From: Clostridium sp. CF012
Lineage (GTDB): Bacteria; Bacillota; Clostridia; Clostridiales; Clostridiaceae
Direction of reading: 5' to 3'
NCBI RefSeq assembly: GCF_018861755.1
Contig: NZ_JAHLEF010000005.1
Span: 1-64,000, forward strand
DNA: 64,000 bases
Positions within the stretch are counted from its first letter, which is position 1. The number at the start of each line of letters is the position of its first letter. This document shows positions 1 to 7,830 of this stretch, one piece after another. The position numbers were made by a program, and so were the translations under genes. The notes beneath the pieces were generated by a model. The model was not told the DNA's origin and did not search any database. It saw only the letters and a program-made list of their open reading frames with translations.

Positions 1-20
1 AGTACCCTATAAAAGTTTAA

Positions 21-63
21 AAAAATACCCTAATATCAGAAAATATGATATTAGGGTATTTTT
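21..63. terminator. Rho-independent terminator hairpin
   Basis: A 17-bp inverted repeat (21-37 pairing with 47-63) surrounds a 9-base loop. Its arms begin with an A-run and end in a T-run, so it could terminate transcription in either direction. It lies downstream of the minus-strand dioxygenase gene. The 86 bases between it and that gene show no other feature. Confidence 0.75.
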
Positions 64-149
64 AAGGCTCTTTTTTTAGAATGTCCTTGACACAGGGTCC
101 ACTTTATTAACTTCACAGCCTTTTCTTTTATTTTAATTGCTCCTTAGTT

Positions 150-926
150 TTACCCAATTTGTATACTGGTCATAGACATAGAACTATGTTGTATCCCTTT
201 ATATATAAACTTAACTTCATCTGCTTCTTCTTGCAGTCCCGCTATATAAAGTAATGGTAGATAATGTTCCTTTGTAGGTACAGATAATTTAGCTGTTTTG
301 CCTAATTTTTCATAGGATATAATATTATCATGCATTCTACTTACAATAGCTTCCGAAATGTAATCATCAAATTCAGTTGCCCACTCAAAGGGTGCTGCAT
401 CCATATCATAATTCATAATTCTTAGGTTATGCACTATGTCCCCGCTTCCTATTATTAAAATTCCTTTTTCACGAAGCGCTGATAATTTTCTGCCAAGGTT
501 ATAATGGTAATTCTCATCCCCTAACCTATTTAAACTCATTTGAAACACAGGTATATCGGCCTTTGGATACATATGGGTCAGTACGGACCAAGCACCATGG
601 TCTAGCCCCCACTCCTGCGTTAGCATAACATTCGAATCCACAAGTTCCATGGCTACCATCTGCGCATATTTTTTAGAACCAGTTGGGTTATACTTGATAT
701 TGTAAAGTTCTTCCGGAAAACCATAAAAGTCATAAATCTGTTTAGGTGCATCACTGGCTGTAATGTAAGTACCATTGGTCTCCCAATGGGCAGAAATCAC
801 TAAAATTGCTTCTGGCTTTGGTATATTTTCTATTGATTTACAAATAGCTTGTGTATAGGAATTGTCTAAAATTGCATTCATGGGACTACCATGTCCAATA
901 AATAATACAGGCATTTTTTTATTCAT
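150..926 (-). CDS. ygiD: DODA-type extradiol aromatic ring-opening dioxygenase family protein
   Basis: The 258-residue product matches the LigB/4,5-DOPA-dioxygenase-extradiol (YgiD) family in length and motifs. Visible are FIGHGSPMNAI near residue 9, ISAHWE near 45, LDHGAW near 109, GSGDIVHNL near 161 and a late HSSMSM. H12, H47 and H166 are the likely metal ligands or catalytic histidines of the family. Members cleave catechol-type rings in aerobes, and the substrate in an anaerobe is unknown. The start is supported by AGGAAGG about nine bases upstream. The gene begins 30 bases after the YcaQ-like gene on the same strand, so the two are probably co-transcribed. The family call is firm and the physiological role is not. 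Confidence 0.85.
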   Translation of the reverse strand: MNKKMPVLFIGHGSPMNAILDNSYTQAICKSIENIPKPEAILVISAHWETNGTYITASDAPKQIYDFYGFPEELYNIKYNPTGSKKYAQMVAMELVDSNVMLTQEWGLDHGAWSVLTHMYPKADIPVFQMSLNRLGDENYHYNLGRKLSALREKGILIIGSGDIVHNLRIMNYDMDAAPFEWATEFDDYISEAIVSRMHDNIISYEKLGKTAKLSVPTKEHYLPLLYIAGLQEEADEVKFIYKGIQHSSMSMTSIQIG

Positions 927-956
927 TTATAATTACCTTCCTCTCTATATTATAAA

Positions 957-2147
957 TTACTGACCTATTTGACACTCTAATTTTATCTCTTCACAATTAT
1001 TAAATTCAGAAAATCTTTTAATACAGTCATAAATATTCTCAACAAATTTATCAGGGTTTACAATATCATCCTCAAACCAGAAATTTTTCACTATAAGTTG
1101 TTTTAGCTTTTTATCATTTACTATTTCTATCCTACCAATAAACCTTTCTCCAGACAATACAGGCAAAACATAATGACCATACTTTCTCTGAAGAGTAGGC
1201 GTGTATATTTCCCACTTGTAGTCGAAATTAAAAATCACTTTTATTAGCTTTCTATCCCAAAGCATATTATCAAGAGGTGCAATAAACTCTGTTCTCCACT
1301 TGAACTCATTATCACGCAACACCCTGTCAATGAGGGGTCTATCCCCGGACAAGCAATAAAAACTATCAGATATATTTTCAATTAGAATTTCTATAATTTC
1401 GTCTTCTTGAAATAATTTCTGATATATCATTTTTCGATTAGCCGCTTTTAAGCTACCAATTCCAAGCAATGCGTCTGATGGCTTATTCCAGAGCATTCCA
1501 ACTGCACCAATACGTCTTAGAATTTGCCACTCCAGATATTCTTCCTGCGTTAAATTTGGATCACTAGCAGACAGAATTTCATTATCTATGTGATCCCTCG
1601 CAAGAGAATACTGCTTAATTGTTCCTTTTTTATGATGAATAATTAGCTCTCCACGAAAATACATAGTTTCAAGGGCTGCCCTGGATAATGTAGTAGGATT
1701 CCAAGCCCAGTCAACCTTCTCTTTTAAATTAATATCTTTTGAAGAGGCAAACCCTTTTTCTTTAATAATTAACTTTATCTCTTCTGAGACAGCATTTACC
1801 TGCTCCATGCTTCTACCATATCCAAGGTAAGAGGCCCTGAGCCTCGCGAAGTATTTCCAGTCCTCTATACTGAATATAGACATGTTCTTATCAAGGTAAT
1901 CTATAAGTTTTCTGTCTATGTATAAAAGCTTATAAAGCATATCTTTAGTAAAGCCTTCTATTCTTGATTGCAATACCAATTCTGCATTTTTACCACAAAC
2001 ATCAATGGGGTCAAACTGAATACACCCTGCCTGTTTAATATAGTCACAAACGCCCTTTTCTTCAATAAATTTATGTTGTCCCATTAACCCTTGCTTTAGC
2101 AAAATAAACTCTCGAGCTTGTTTATTTGTAAGATTTACTGATTTCAT
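957..2147 (-). CDS. ycaQ: YcaQ/AlkX-type winged-helix DNA glycosylase
   Basis: The protein resembles the HTH_42 (former DUF1006) family that includes E. coli YcaQ and Streptomyces AlkZ. These are winged-helix glycosylases that unhook interstrand crosslinks and bulky N7 adducts. The catalytic Q-x-D/Q motif is visible as IQFDP (Q44 and D46 from the chosen start), the QxD form typical of the YcaQ/AlkX branch. The length of 396 residues is normal. A GTG at 2159 in the same frame is possible, but AGAAGGTG lies nine bases before the ATG at 2147 and abuts the GTG, so the ATG is preferred. It heads a two-gene unit with the dioxygenase gene. Confidence 0.8.
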   Translation of the reverse strand: MKSVNLTNKQAREFILLKQGLMGQHKFIEEKGVCDYIKQAGCIQFDPIDVCGKNAELVLQSRIEGFTKDMLYKLLYIDRKLIDYLDKNMSIFSIEDWKYFARLRASYLGYGRSMEQVNAVSEEIKLIIKEKGFASSKDINLKEKVDWAWNPTTLSRAALETMYFRGELIIHHKKGTIKQYSLARDHIDNEILSASDPNLTQEEYLEWQILRRIGAVGMLWNKPSDALLGIGSLKAANRKMIYQKLFQEDEIIEILIENISDSFYCLSGDRPLIDRVLRDNEFKWRTEFIAPLDNMLWDRKLIKVIFNFDYKWEIYTPTLQRKYGHYVLPVLSGERFIGRIEIVNDKKLKQLIVKNFWFEDDIVNPDKFVENIYDCIKRFSEFNNCEEIKLECQIGQ

Positions 2148-2310
2148 AATGTTTCTCACCTTCTACTTTATTGCATTTGTTTATCAGGTTAAAATCGTCA
2201 TTAATTTCATATACTCAGTGTATCACAAATGATTTTTTTTTGACATGGATTAACATATATTAAATAATTGGTTGCATAACATTTTTAGGTGATTTATTTA
2301 TTTGAAATCA

Positions 2311-2338
2311 AAAAAAGCTCTTGAGAAATCAAGAGCTT
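2311..2338 (-). terminator. Terminator of the flavodoxin/DUF3793 unit
   Basis: The 10-bp stem AAGCTCTTGA/TCAAGAGCTT (2315-2324 with 2329-2338) has a 4-base loop. On the minus strand it is followed by a T-run (complement of 2311-2316). It overlaps the stop codon of the DUF3793 gene. Confidence 0.8.
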
Positions 2339-2966
2339 AGATGGTCACTAAATTTAATGTACTTTTCTTTAATAGTTCTGTGGGTTTCATCCCTCTCATC
2401 ATTAGTTGTATAATTGCATGTTTTATTTCATCATACTTACTGAAAATAACTTCTGCACTTTCAATATCATGATATACCTTCCAATAACCTACCAATTTAC
2501 ATTTAGTATTGGGACAGTCAACAAAGGATGTTACATCTTCTATAGGATATCCTAGGAAAATTCCAATTTCATGAGGGCACATGTATTGGAATCTTCTGCC
2601 GAGTAATAATAAACATTGCGCAGCATCCATGTCTTCATTGTATCCAAATCTTTTTAAGAACTCCATATTTTTATTATCCCGAATACTTAAATTAATTTTT
2701 TCACTATTATAAAATAGTACAAGAGTAGTTGTTTCATCTTTTTTTAATTCAAAGTAATCAACATCTAGCTTACCTTTAACTTCATTTTTATATTTTTCCC
2801 ATATGTTATTTAAATTTCTATTACTATTACTAAAATTAATTAAAGAGGATGTCTTATGTTTTCTTATAGTTGGTGCAGCATTACGTATTATTACTGAAAA
2901 TAAATACTCCAGTTCATCATATTCATTTACAATCTTTAAAAGTTTACTTATCTCTTCTGTTTTCAT
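2337..2966 (-). CDS. DUF3793 family protein
   Basis: The 209-residue soluble protein resembles the clostridial DUF3793 family. Recognisable parts are the central CPHEIGIFLGYP block, a nearby CPNTKC pair of cysteines, and GYWKVY. The family has no assigned biochemical function as far as I know. The start at 2966 is chosen because GGAGG lies seven bases upstream; a longer reading from 3026 would run back into the flavodoxin gene and has no ribosome site. The gene follows flavodoxin by 34 bases on the same strand, suggesting one mRNA and a role in iron-poor or redox physiology. The conserved cysteines could bind a metal or cofactor, which is inference. Confidence 0.75.
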   Translation of the reverse strand: MKTEEISKLLKIVNEYDELEYLFSVIIRNAAPTIRKHKTSSLINFSNSNRNLNNIWEKYKNEVKGKLDVDYFELKKDETTTLVLFYNSEKINLSIRDNKNMEFLKRFGYNEDMDAAQCLLLLGRRFQYMCPHEIGIFLGYPIEDVTSFVDCPNTKCKLVGYWKVYHDIESAEVIFSKYDEIKHAIIQLMMRGMKPTELLKKSTLNLVTI

Positions 2967-3000
2967 AAAACAACCTCCATTAACTTCATACTGGAACTTT

Positions 3001-3429
3001 TTAAGCTTTCGACAACAACTCACCAATTTCCTTGCACTTTTCTATGCCTTCACTATCCGCAGCATAATTAATTATAAGTCCATCTACTATAACCTTGGCA
3101 CCATATCCTTCCATTCTCTCTTGCCAATCAGTCATCCATTCTCCATTACCCCATCCATAAGAACCAAACAATATAATATTTTTACCATTTACCACGCTGG
3201 CAATTGACTCAATAAATGGTTCCATTTCTGATTCCTCAAGCTCCTCAGCTCCCATAGATGGACATCCAAATGCTACTGCATCTGCCTTTGAAACATCCTC
3301 CACATTTGCGTCTCCTACATTAAGTAGTCTAACGTTTGTATCTCCTTTTTGGGAACCTTCCATAATCCATTCTGCCATAGCCTCTGTACTCCCTGTTCCA
3401 CTCCAATAAATAACAACTATATTTTTCAT
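3001..3429 (-). CDS. Short-chain flavodoxin
   Basis: This 142-residue protein has the flavodoxin fold signature: an N-terminal beta strand followed by the FMN phosphate loop YWSGTGSTEAMA (residues 8-19), an FGCPSMGAEEL loop near residue 58, and FGSYGWGNGEW near residue 92. Flavodoxin carries low-potential electrons and replaces ferredoxin when iron is scarce. The start at 3429 follows AGGAGG by seven bases; five extra upstream codons from 3444 lack such a site. It sits 43 bases after the HD-GYP gene and just before the DUF3793 gene. Its location beside Feo genes fits an iron-sparing role. Confidence 0.92.
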   Translation of the reverse strand: MKNIVVIYWSGTGSTEAMAEWIMEGSQKGDTNVRLLNVGDANVEDVSKADAVAFGCPSMGAEELEESEMEPFIESIASVVNGKNIILFGSYGWGNGEWMTDWQERMEGYGAKVIVDGLIINYAADSEGIEKCKEIGELLSKA

Positions 3430-3487
3430 TTTTTTCCTCCTCATATTTTAAATATGTACTTCTATATTAAATACTCACTTAGTTAAA

Positions 3488-4108
3488 TTATCTGTTTTTA
3501 GAATCTAAATACTTTCTTGCAGCATTCATGTTGTCTACAATATATTGAACTATATCAGGAGCAAACATTAATCCTGTATTAATAATTATTTCATTAATAC
3601 ATTCTTCAAAACCCATAGCTTTTCTATAAGGCCTATCAGATGTCATAGCATCAATTGAATCGCATACTGCAATTATCCTTGCCCCTAGTGGTATATTAAT
3701 TCCAGCTAATCCCTCTGGATAACCTTTCCCATCCCATCTTTCATGGTGATAAAGAACAATTTCACTTATATACTTTAACCTTATTGATTTGCTTAAAATA
3801 TTATATCCTATTTTAGGATGCATTTTTATAAATTCCCATTCATCAGGTAATAACTTCCCTTTTTTGTTTAAGACTTTATCTGGAACTCCTATTTTACCTA
3901 TATCATGTAAATGCGCAGCTATATGAATATTTTCAAGGTCAACCCCTTTAATTCCAAAGCCTTTTGACAGTTCATAACTCATTGATGCGACTCTTTCCGA
4001 ATGACCACTTGTGTAATTATCTTTAGCTTCAAGTGCCGCCACTAAGCTTTCAATTATGTCATGAAATATTTCACTCTCGCTAAATTTAGGTAACACTTCT
4101 CTAAACAT
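3488..4108 (-). CDS. HD-GYP domain phosphodiesterase
   Basis: The 206-residue protein is essentially a single HD-GYP domain, with no attached receiver or sensor domain. The metal-binding HD pair is at HLHDIGK (H68-D69), preceded by HSERV (H36) and followed by HPKIG and HHERWDGKGYP (121-131), so all signature residues are present. HD-GYP proteins hydrolyse cyclic di-GMP or related dinucleotides. The start codon directly follows the DUF2325 stop, and the ribosome site AAGGGG is inside the last DUF2325 codons, implying translational coupling. The partner DUF2325 protein may supply the regulatory input; that is inference. Confidence 0.9.
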   Translation of the reverse strand: MFREVLPKFSESEIFHDIIESLVAALEAKDNYTSGHSERVASMSYELSKGFGIKGVDLENIHIAAHLHDIGKIGVPDKVLNKKGKLLPDEWEFIKMHPKIGYNILSKSIRLKYISEIVLYHHERWDGKGYPEGLAGINIPLGARIIAVCDSIDAMTSDRPYRKAMGFEECINEIIINTGLMFAPDIVQYIVDNMNAARKYLDSKNR

Positions 4109-4405
4109 TTATATCCCCTTAATACAATTGTGAATATTGTTTGCTATGTGTATCCATGAACGCTTAGAAAAAGTTATTTGCACACCATATTTTTTAGATT
4201 CTTTTTTAATAATATTCATTAATGAATGATTTATAAAATCTACTAAAACTAATACTAAATCCGTTTCATAGGATAATTTAATTTTTTTATCTCCAGGTTT
4301 TCTTCCACTTATATGTTGTATCTCGGAAAATCCATTTTCAGATAATTTCTGAATAATATTTTCTATCCTATCCCCTCCCACAACTAAAATACTCATAAAA
4401 CTCAC
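4109..4405 (-). CDS. DUF2325 domain protein
   Basis: A 98-residue protein with the DUF2325 pattern: SILVVGGDRIENI at the N-terminus, ISGRKPGDKK near residue 33, a strand pattern ending in VLVLVDFINHSL, then KKYGVQITFSKRSW. The family resembles a small Rossmann-like domain and has no settled function. It is the first gene of the minus-strand run that continues with HD-GYP, flavodoxin and DUF3793. It faces the AraC-type gene across a 169-base region with a Fur-like site. It could act as a ligand-sensing partner of the coupled HD-GYP enzyme, which is speculative. Confidence 0.75.
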   Translation of the reverse strand: MSFMSILVVGGDRIENIIQKLSENGFSEIQHISGRKPGDKKIKLSYETDLVLVLVDFINHSLMNIIKKESKKYGVQITFSKRSWIHIANNIHNCIKGI

Positions 4406-4478
4406 CCCTTAAATTAATTCACATACTTAATCTCTATTTTTATTTAACACTTGTATTACATTTGTCCTCATACTTATT

Positions 4479-4511
4479 GATATTGATTATCGTTCTTATT
4501 TGTATTATAAT
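4479..4511 (+). promoter_or_regulatory. Fur-box-like site overlapping the AraC-gene promoter
   Basis: Bases 4479-4497 match the 19-bp Fur consensus GATAATGATTATCATTATC at 15 positions by eye. A promoter for the plus-strand AraC gene, TTGATT (4483-4488), 17 bases, TATAAT (4506-4511), has its -35 element inside this box. The box also lies where the -35 of the divergent DUF2325 promoter would fall; a TAATAC-like -10 is at 4453-4458 on the minus strand. Binding by Fur is inferred, not shown. Confidence 0.6.
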
Positions 4512-4574
4512 ATAAATAAGCTATATTTTTATTAAAATTATTACTATATTTTTTAAGAATATTAAGGAGATATT

Positions 4575-5219
4575 ATGAATACTTTACTAAATCATACTGA
4601 ACTGGCCACAAATATTAGAGATAACAATTTAGAAAATGCCAAATCCCTTTACATAAAAAAGATAAGAACGCTATTACATTTATCACATAACCCAAATGAA
4701 TTAAAAAAACTGCTATATTCAATTAACATCTTTGTATACACTTATTTCTGTATCAACAGTTCAATATCCCTAGAGGATTCATGCAGTGTTAACCACGATC
4801 TCATAGATAAATGCCTCTCAAAAGAGGAGTTAATGACACTAGGAGAAAAAATTATTAAGGGCTACATAGAATTCATACATAATGATAATGTAATATCAAA
4901 TAATGAAATTATAAAAAATGCACTTACTTATATTCACACAAATATTGAAAACAAGATAAGTTTAGACAAAGTTGCAGCTCACATTCATATAAGCAGTAAC
5001 TATCTATGTTACCTTTTTAAAGAGAATACTGGTTTTAAATTTTGCGAATATGTAAATATATGTAGAATAAATGCAGCCAAAGATTTCTTAGATAATTCCT
5101 CCAGTCCTATAGAAATAGTTTCCTTTAAATGTGGATTTAATAGTCAAAGTCATTTTTCTACCACCTTTAAAAAATATGTAGGTACTTCGCCTAATGAATA
5201 TAGAAAAAGGACCCGATAA
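4575..5219 (+). CDS. AraC/XylS-family transcriptional regulator
   Basis: The 214-residue protein has a C-terminal double helix-turn-helix of the AraC family (about residues 113-214). It shows AAHIHISSNYLCYLFKE for the first HTH and IVSFKCGFNSQSHFSTTFKK with GTSPNEYR for the second. The N-terminal 110 residues are helical and not a cupin, as in regulators of many clostridia with an undefined sensor half. AAGGAG lies eight bases before the ATG. It diverges from the DUF2325 operon and precedes feoA, so it may be an iron- or redox-linked activator of either unit. A Fur-like box overlaps its own promoter. Confidence 0.88.
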   Translation: MNTLLNHTELATNIRDNNLENAKSLYIKKIRTLLHLSHNPNELKKLLYSINIFVYTYFCINSSISLEDSCSVNHDLIDKCLSKEELMTLGEKIIKGYIEFIHNDNVISNNEIIKNALTYIHTNIENKISLDKVAAHIHISSNYLCYLFKENTGFKFCEYVNICRINAAKDFLDNSSSPIEIVSFKCGFNSQSHFSTTFKKYVGTSPNEYRKRTR

Positions 5220-5247
5220 TAAATTATTAATTTTCATTATCAATCTA

Positions 5248-5281
5248 TTGACATTTTCAGTTGTAAATGATATTCTTTATC
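5248..5281 (+). promoter_or_regulatory. feoA promoter with overlapping Fur-box-like site
   Basis: TTGACA (5248-5253), a 17-base spacer and TATTCT (5271-5276) form a sigma-A-type promoter. Bases 5263-5281 match the Fur consensus at 14 of 19 positions and cover the -10 element, a classical repressor position. The start of feoA is 48 bases downstream. Confidence 0.6.
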
Positions 5282-5328
5282 AGTGAGAAGTAAATTAGTA
5301 GGTAAGCTACAAGAAAGGGTGATGTATC

Positions 5329-5544
5329 ATGTTATTATCAAAAGCAAAAATCGGCGATACTTTTAATATTAAACAAGTTGAAGGTAAAGAAAAGGTTAAA
5401 AAATTTCTTTTTACTTTGGGATGTTTTGAAGGCGAAGAAATCACTCTTATTTCGAAACTTGCAGGAAACTATGTGGTAAATATTAAAGATAGTAGATATG
5501 CGCTTGATGAAAATATGGCAAAATCTATTACGATATGTACATAA
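5329..5544 (+). CDS. feoA: Ferrous iron transport protein A
   Basis: The 71-residue protein is a single FeoA (SH3-like) domain: an N-terminal AKIGDTFNIKQV, the FTLGCFEGEEITLISK core and a C-terminal RYALDENMAKSITI strand, the usual length of free-standing FeoA. FeoA is a small cytoplasmic partner that supports Fe2+ import by FeoB. A GAAAGGGTGATG ribosome site precedes the ATG. feoB follows after about 135 bases that contain a hairpin and another Fur-like box, so feoA can be expressed alone or together with feoB. Confidence 0.9.
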   Translation: MLLSKAKIGDTFNIKQVEGKEKVKKFLFTLGCFEGEEITLISKLAGNYVVNIKDSRYALDENMAKSITICT

Positions 5545-5584
5545 GATATGTTGTTAATTTTTTTTATTTAATATAATGTCATTG

Positions 5585-5616
5585 ATATGCTATAAAGTAC
5601 ATAGCATATTATTTTT
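5585..5616 (+). terminator. Weak intercistronic terminator-like hairpin after feoA
   Basis: A 9-bp stem ATATGCTAT/ATAGCATAT (5585-5593 with 5601-5609) is followed by TTATTTTT. All but two pairs are A-T, so it would attenuate rather than stop transcription into feoB. Confidence 0.4.
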
Positions 5617-5627
5617 GCTCTACAATT

Positions 5628-5646
5628 GATAATGATTATTAATATT
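5628..5646 (+). promoter_or_regulatory. Fur-box-like site upstream of feoB
   Basis: GATAATGATTATTAATATT matches the 19-bp Fur consensus at 16 positions, the best of the three candidates here. It lies 32 bases before the chosen feoB start. No strong -35/-10 pair is obvious beside it; TTGCTC at 5615 with an ATTAAT-like -10 is a weak possibility. Confidence 0.6.
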
Positions 5647-5678
5647 AAATGAATTTATATAATGAGGAGGAATTTTCT

Positions 5679-7625
5679 ATGAAAATAGCATTAGCTGGTA
5701 ATCCAAATTCAGGGAAAACTACACTATACAATGGGATTACAGGGAAATCGGAGCATGTAGGAAACTGGTCTGGCGTTACTGTATCAAAGAAGGAATCAGA
5801 TCTTAAGAAAAAGTATAATTCCAAGGGTCTTGATGTTAAAATCGTTGACCTTCCAGGTACATATTCTATTTCACCCTTTACTGGTGAAGAAGCAATTACT
5901 AGAGACTTTATCTTAGACGAAGCTCCAGATGTAATTATTAATATTGTTGATGGTGCCAACGTTAGTAGAAGTTTATTTTTTACAACTCAGCTTCTAGAAC
6001 TGGGAATCCCGGTAATCATTGCTCTTAATAAAAATGATATTATATCCAAAAGAGGAGATATTATAGATATAAATCTTTTAAGTAGTGAATTAAATTGTAA
6101 AGTTATTGCTACTACTGCCACCTCTGAGGATGGGTTATTAAATTTAATTAATGAAGCTGTTAAGCTGGGCCAGGAGAAGAAACCTCAAATTGCGCCAGTT
6201 TTTGCAGATAGTGATTCCGATCTGGCAAGACAAAAGTTTGTAGATGGAATAGCCCTAAAATCTCAGGTTAAGAAAAGAGATGCTAGCAAGATCACCTTTT
6301 CTGATAAAGTAGATAGAGTTGTAGCACATAAATGGTTAGGTCTGCCTATATTTTTCGTGATCATGTGGGCAGTATTCGCATTTTCTATTGAAGGGCTAGG
6401 TGGGTACTTATCAGGATACTTTAATGATGTAGTGTTTGGAGAAATTGTTCCAAAGGCAGCGAATGCTTTTTTACAGGGCCTGGGGGTTAATTCACTATTG
6501 CAAGCCCTTATTGTAGATGGTGCCATCGGTGGTGTTGGAGCTGTTGTAGGGTTTTTACCTCTGGTTATGGTATTATTCTTTTGCTTATCACTACTTGAAG
6601 ACTGTGGATATATGGCTAGAGTAGCAGTAGTAATGGATCGGTTTTTCAAAAAGATCGGATTATCTGGAAAATCTATTATACCAATGATTGTAGGTTCTGG
6701 TTGTGCTATTCCCGGTGTTATGGCAACGAGAACTATAGAAGATATTAATGAAAGGAGAATGACTACAATTCTTACTCCTTTTGTACCTTGTGGTGCTAAA
6801 CTCCCAATTATTGCTCTGTTTGTAGCTGTATTTTTTCCTAAGAATTCTTGGGTTGGACCTAGTATGTATATCATCGCGATTACAGTTATTGTACTTGCCG
6901 GACTTCTACTTAAGAAAATTTTCGTATGGGACAACACCTCTCAATTTATTATGGAACTTCCTGATTATAAATTTCCTAGTTTAAAATATGCTTTTCTTCA
7001 AATGATGGACAAAGCAAAAGCTTTTATTATTAAAGCTGGAACAATTGTACTTGTGTGTAACACCTTAGTATGGTTCGCACAGGCATATAGCTGGAATCTT
7101 AGCCCTGTAATAGACCAGAGTTCAAGTATACTTGCTTCAATTGGGTCGGTAGTTTCTCCGATTTTTATTCCTCTTGGATTTGTTGGATGGCAGCTTGCAG
7201 CTGCAGCCATAACCGGTTTTATTGCAAAAGAAAATATTGTTGCAACATTTGCTGTATTACTGGCTGTGACTTCAGAAGAGGCATTACATTTGCCTGGAGG
7301 TGTATTAACACAATTTTTTACACCAGTAACTGCTTTTGCATACCTTGTATTTAATCTATTTACCCCTCCTTGCTTTGCAGCAATTGGAGCTATGAATTCG
7401 GAAATGGGTTCAAAAAAATGGTTATTTAAGGCTCTGGGTTTCCAATTTGGTGTTGGATACACTTTAGCCATGCTAGTAAACCAAATTGGGTCACTTATAG
7501 TATACGGTAAACCAGCAGCAGGTCTTATACCATCTATAGGAATAGCTGTTATTACCGCAACTTTTCTTGTTATAACCATTAGAAAAGCGGATTCTAAACG
7601 TGCGCAGTTAGGAGTTGAAATGTAA
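5679..7625 (+). CDS. feoB: Ferrous iron transporter B
   Basis: FeoB imports Fe2+ across the cytoplasmic membrane. The 648-residue protein begins with the GTPase domain: G1 GNPNSGKT (about residues 6-13), VGNWSGVTV switch, G3 DLPGTY, G4 NKND and G5 TATSEDG. The membrane domain follows, with two Gate-like segments around GSGCAIPGVMATR and FVPCGAKLPI; their cysteines (GSGC, VPCG) are the conserved pore-region cysteines. The start at 5679 follows GAGGAGG by eight bases; an in-frame ATG at 5649 has no such site. It is followed at once by a small Cys-rich protein gene. A Fur-like box lies just upstream. Confidence 0.95.
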   Translation: MKIALAGNPNSGKTTLYNGITGKSEHVGNWSGVTVSKKESDLKKKYNSKGLDVKIVDLPGTYSISPFTGEEAITRDFILDEAPDVIINIVDGANVSRSLFFTTQLLELGIPVIIALNKNDIISKRGDIIDINLLSSELNCKVIATTATSEDGLLNLINEAVKLGQEKKPQIAPVFADSDSDLARQKFVDGIALKSQVKKRDASKITFSDKVDRVVAHKWLGLPIFFVIMWAVFAFSIEGLGGYLSGYFNDVVFGEIVPKAANAFLQGLGVNSLLQALIVDGAIGGVGAVVGFLPLVMVLFFCLSLLEDCGYMARVAVVMDRFFKKIGLSGKSIIPMIVGSGCAIPGVMATRTIEDINERRMTTILTPFVPCGAKLPIIALFVAVFFPKNSWVGPSMYIIAITVIVLAGLLLKKIFVWDNTSQFIMELPDYKFPSLKYAFLQMMDKAKAFIIKAGTIVLVCNTLVWFAQAYSWNLSPVIDQSSSILASIGSVVSPIFIPLGFVGWQLAAAAITGFIAKENIVATFAVLLAVTSEEALHLPGGVLTQFFTPVTAFAYLVFNLFTPPCFAAIGAMNSEMGSKKWLFKALGFQFGVGYTLAMLVNQIGSLIVYGKPAAGLIPSIGIAVITATFLVITIRKADSKRAQLGVEM

Positions 7626-7626
7626 T

Positions 7627-7764
7627 ATGGGTAATATAATAGTTGGTTTAGTTTTTGCATGTATTATAATAATAGCTTTTAAAAAAGTTTATACTGATAC
7701 CAAAAATAATAAATGCAGTTGTGGCAGCAGTTGCTCTGATAAAAGCAAGTGCAATAAACGCTAA
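7627..7764 (+). CDS. FeoB-associated Cys-rich membrane protein
   Basis: This 45-residue reading frame starts one base after the feoB stop. It encodes one hydrophobic segment (about residues 3-18), then a lysine-rich stretch and a cysteine cluster, KCSCGSSCSDKSKC. That layout is the known FeoB-associated Cys-rich membrane protein family (Pfam PF12669), which accompanies feoB in many Firmicutes and may act where FeoC does in enterobacteria. The cysteines could bind iron or sense redox state. The reading is supported by position, composition and the terminator directly after it. Confidence 0.8.
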   Translation: MGNIIVGLVFACIIIIAFKKVYTDTKNNKCSCGSSCSDKSKCNKR

Positions 7765-7775
7765 TTTTCATAAAA

Positions 7776-7828
7776 TATAAAAGAGGCTATGCATCAAATT
7801 TAAAATTTGATGCATAGCCTCTTTTATA
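7776..7828. terminator. Bidirectional terminator between feoB unit and NYN gene
   Basis: A perfect 26-bp inverted repeat (7776-7801 with 7803-7828), GC-richest around GAGGCTATGCATC, has A/T-rich ends that give a U-run in both directions. It separates two convergent units. Confidence 0.9.
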
Positions 7829-7830
7829 CT

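Noticed and set aside
2803-3207. Plus-strand open frame over the DUF3793/flavodoxin genes
   Set aside because: It is antisense to two well-supported genes and its leucine/serine-rich product looks like a shadow.
6263-6937. Minus-strand open frame inside feoB
   Set aside because: It is antisense to a clear feoB coding region, without a ribosome site or family resemblance.
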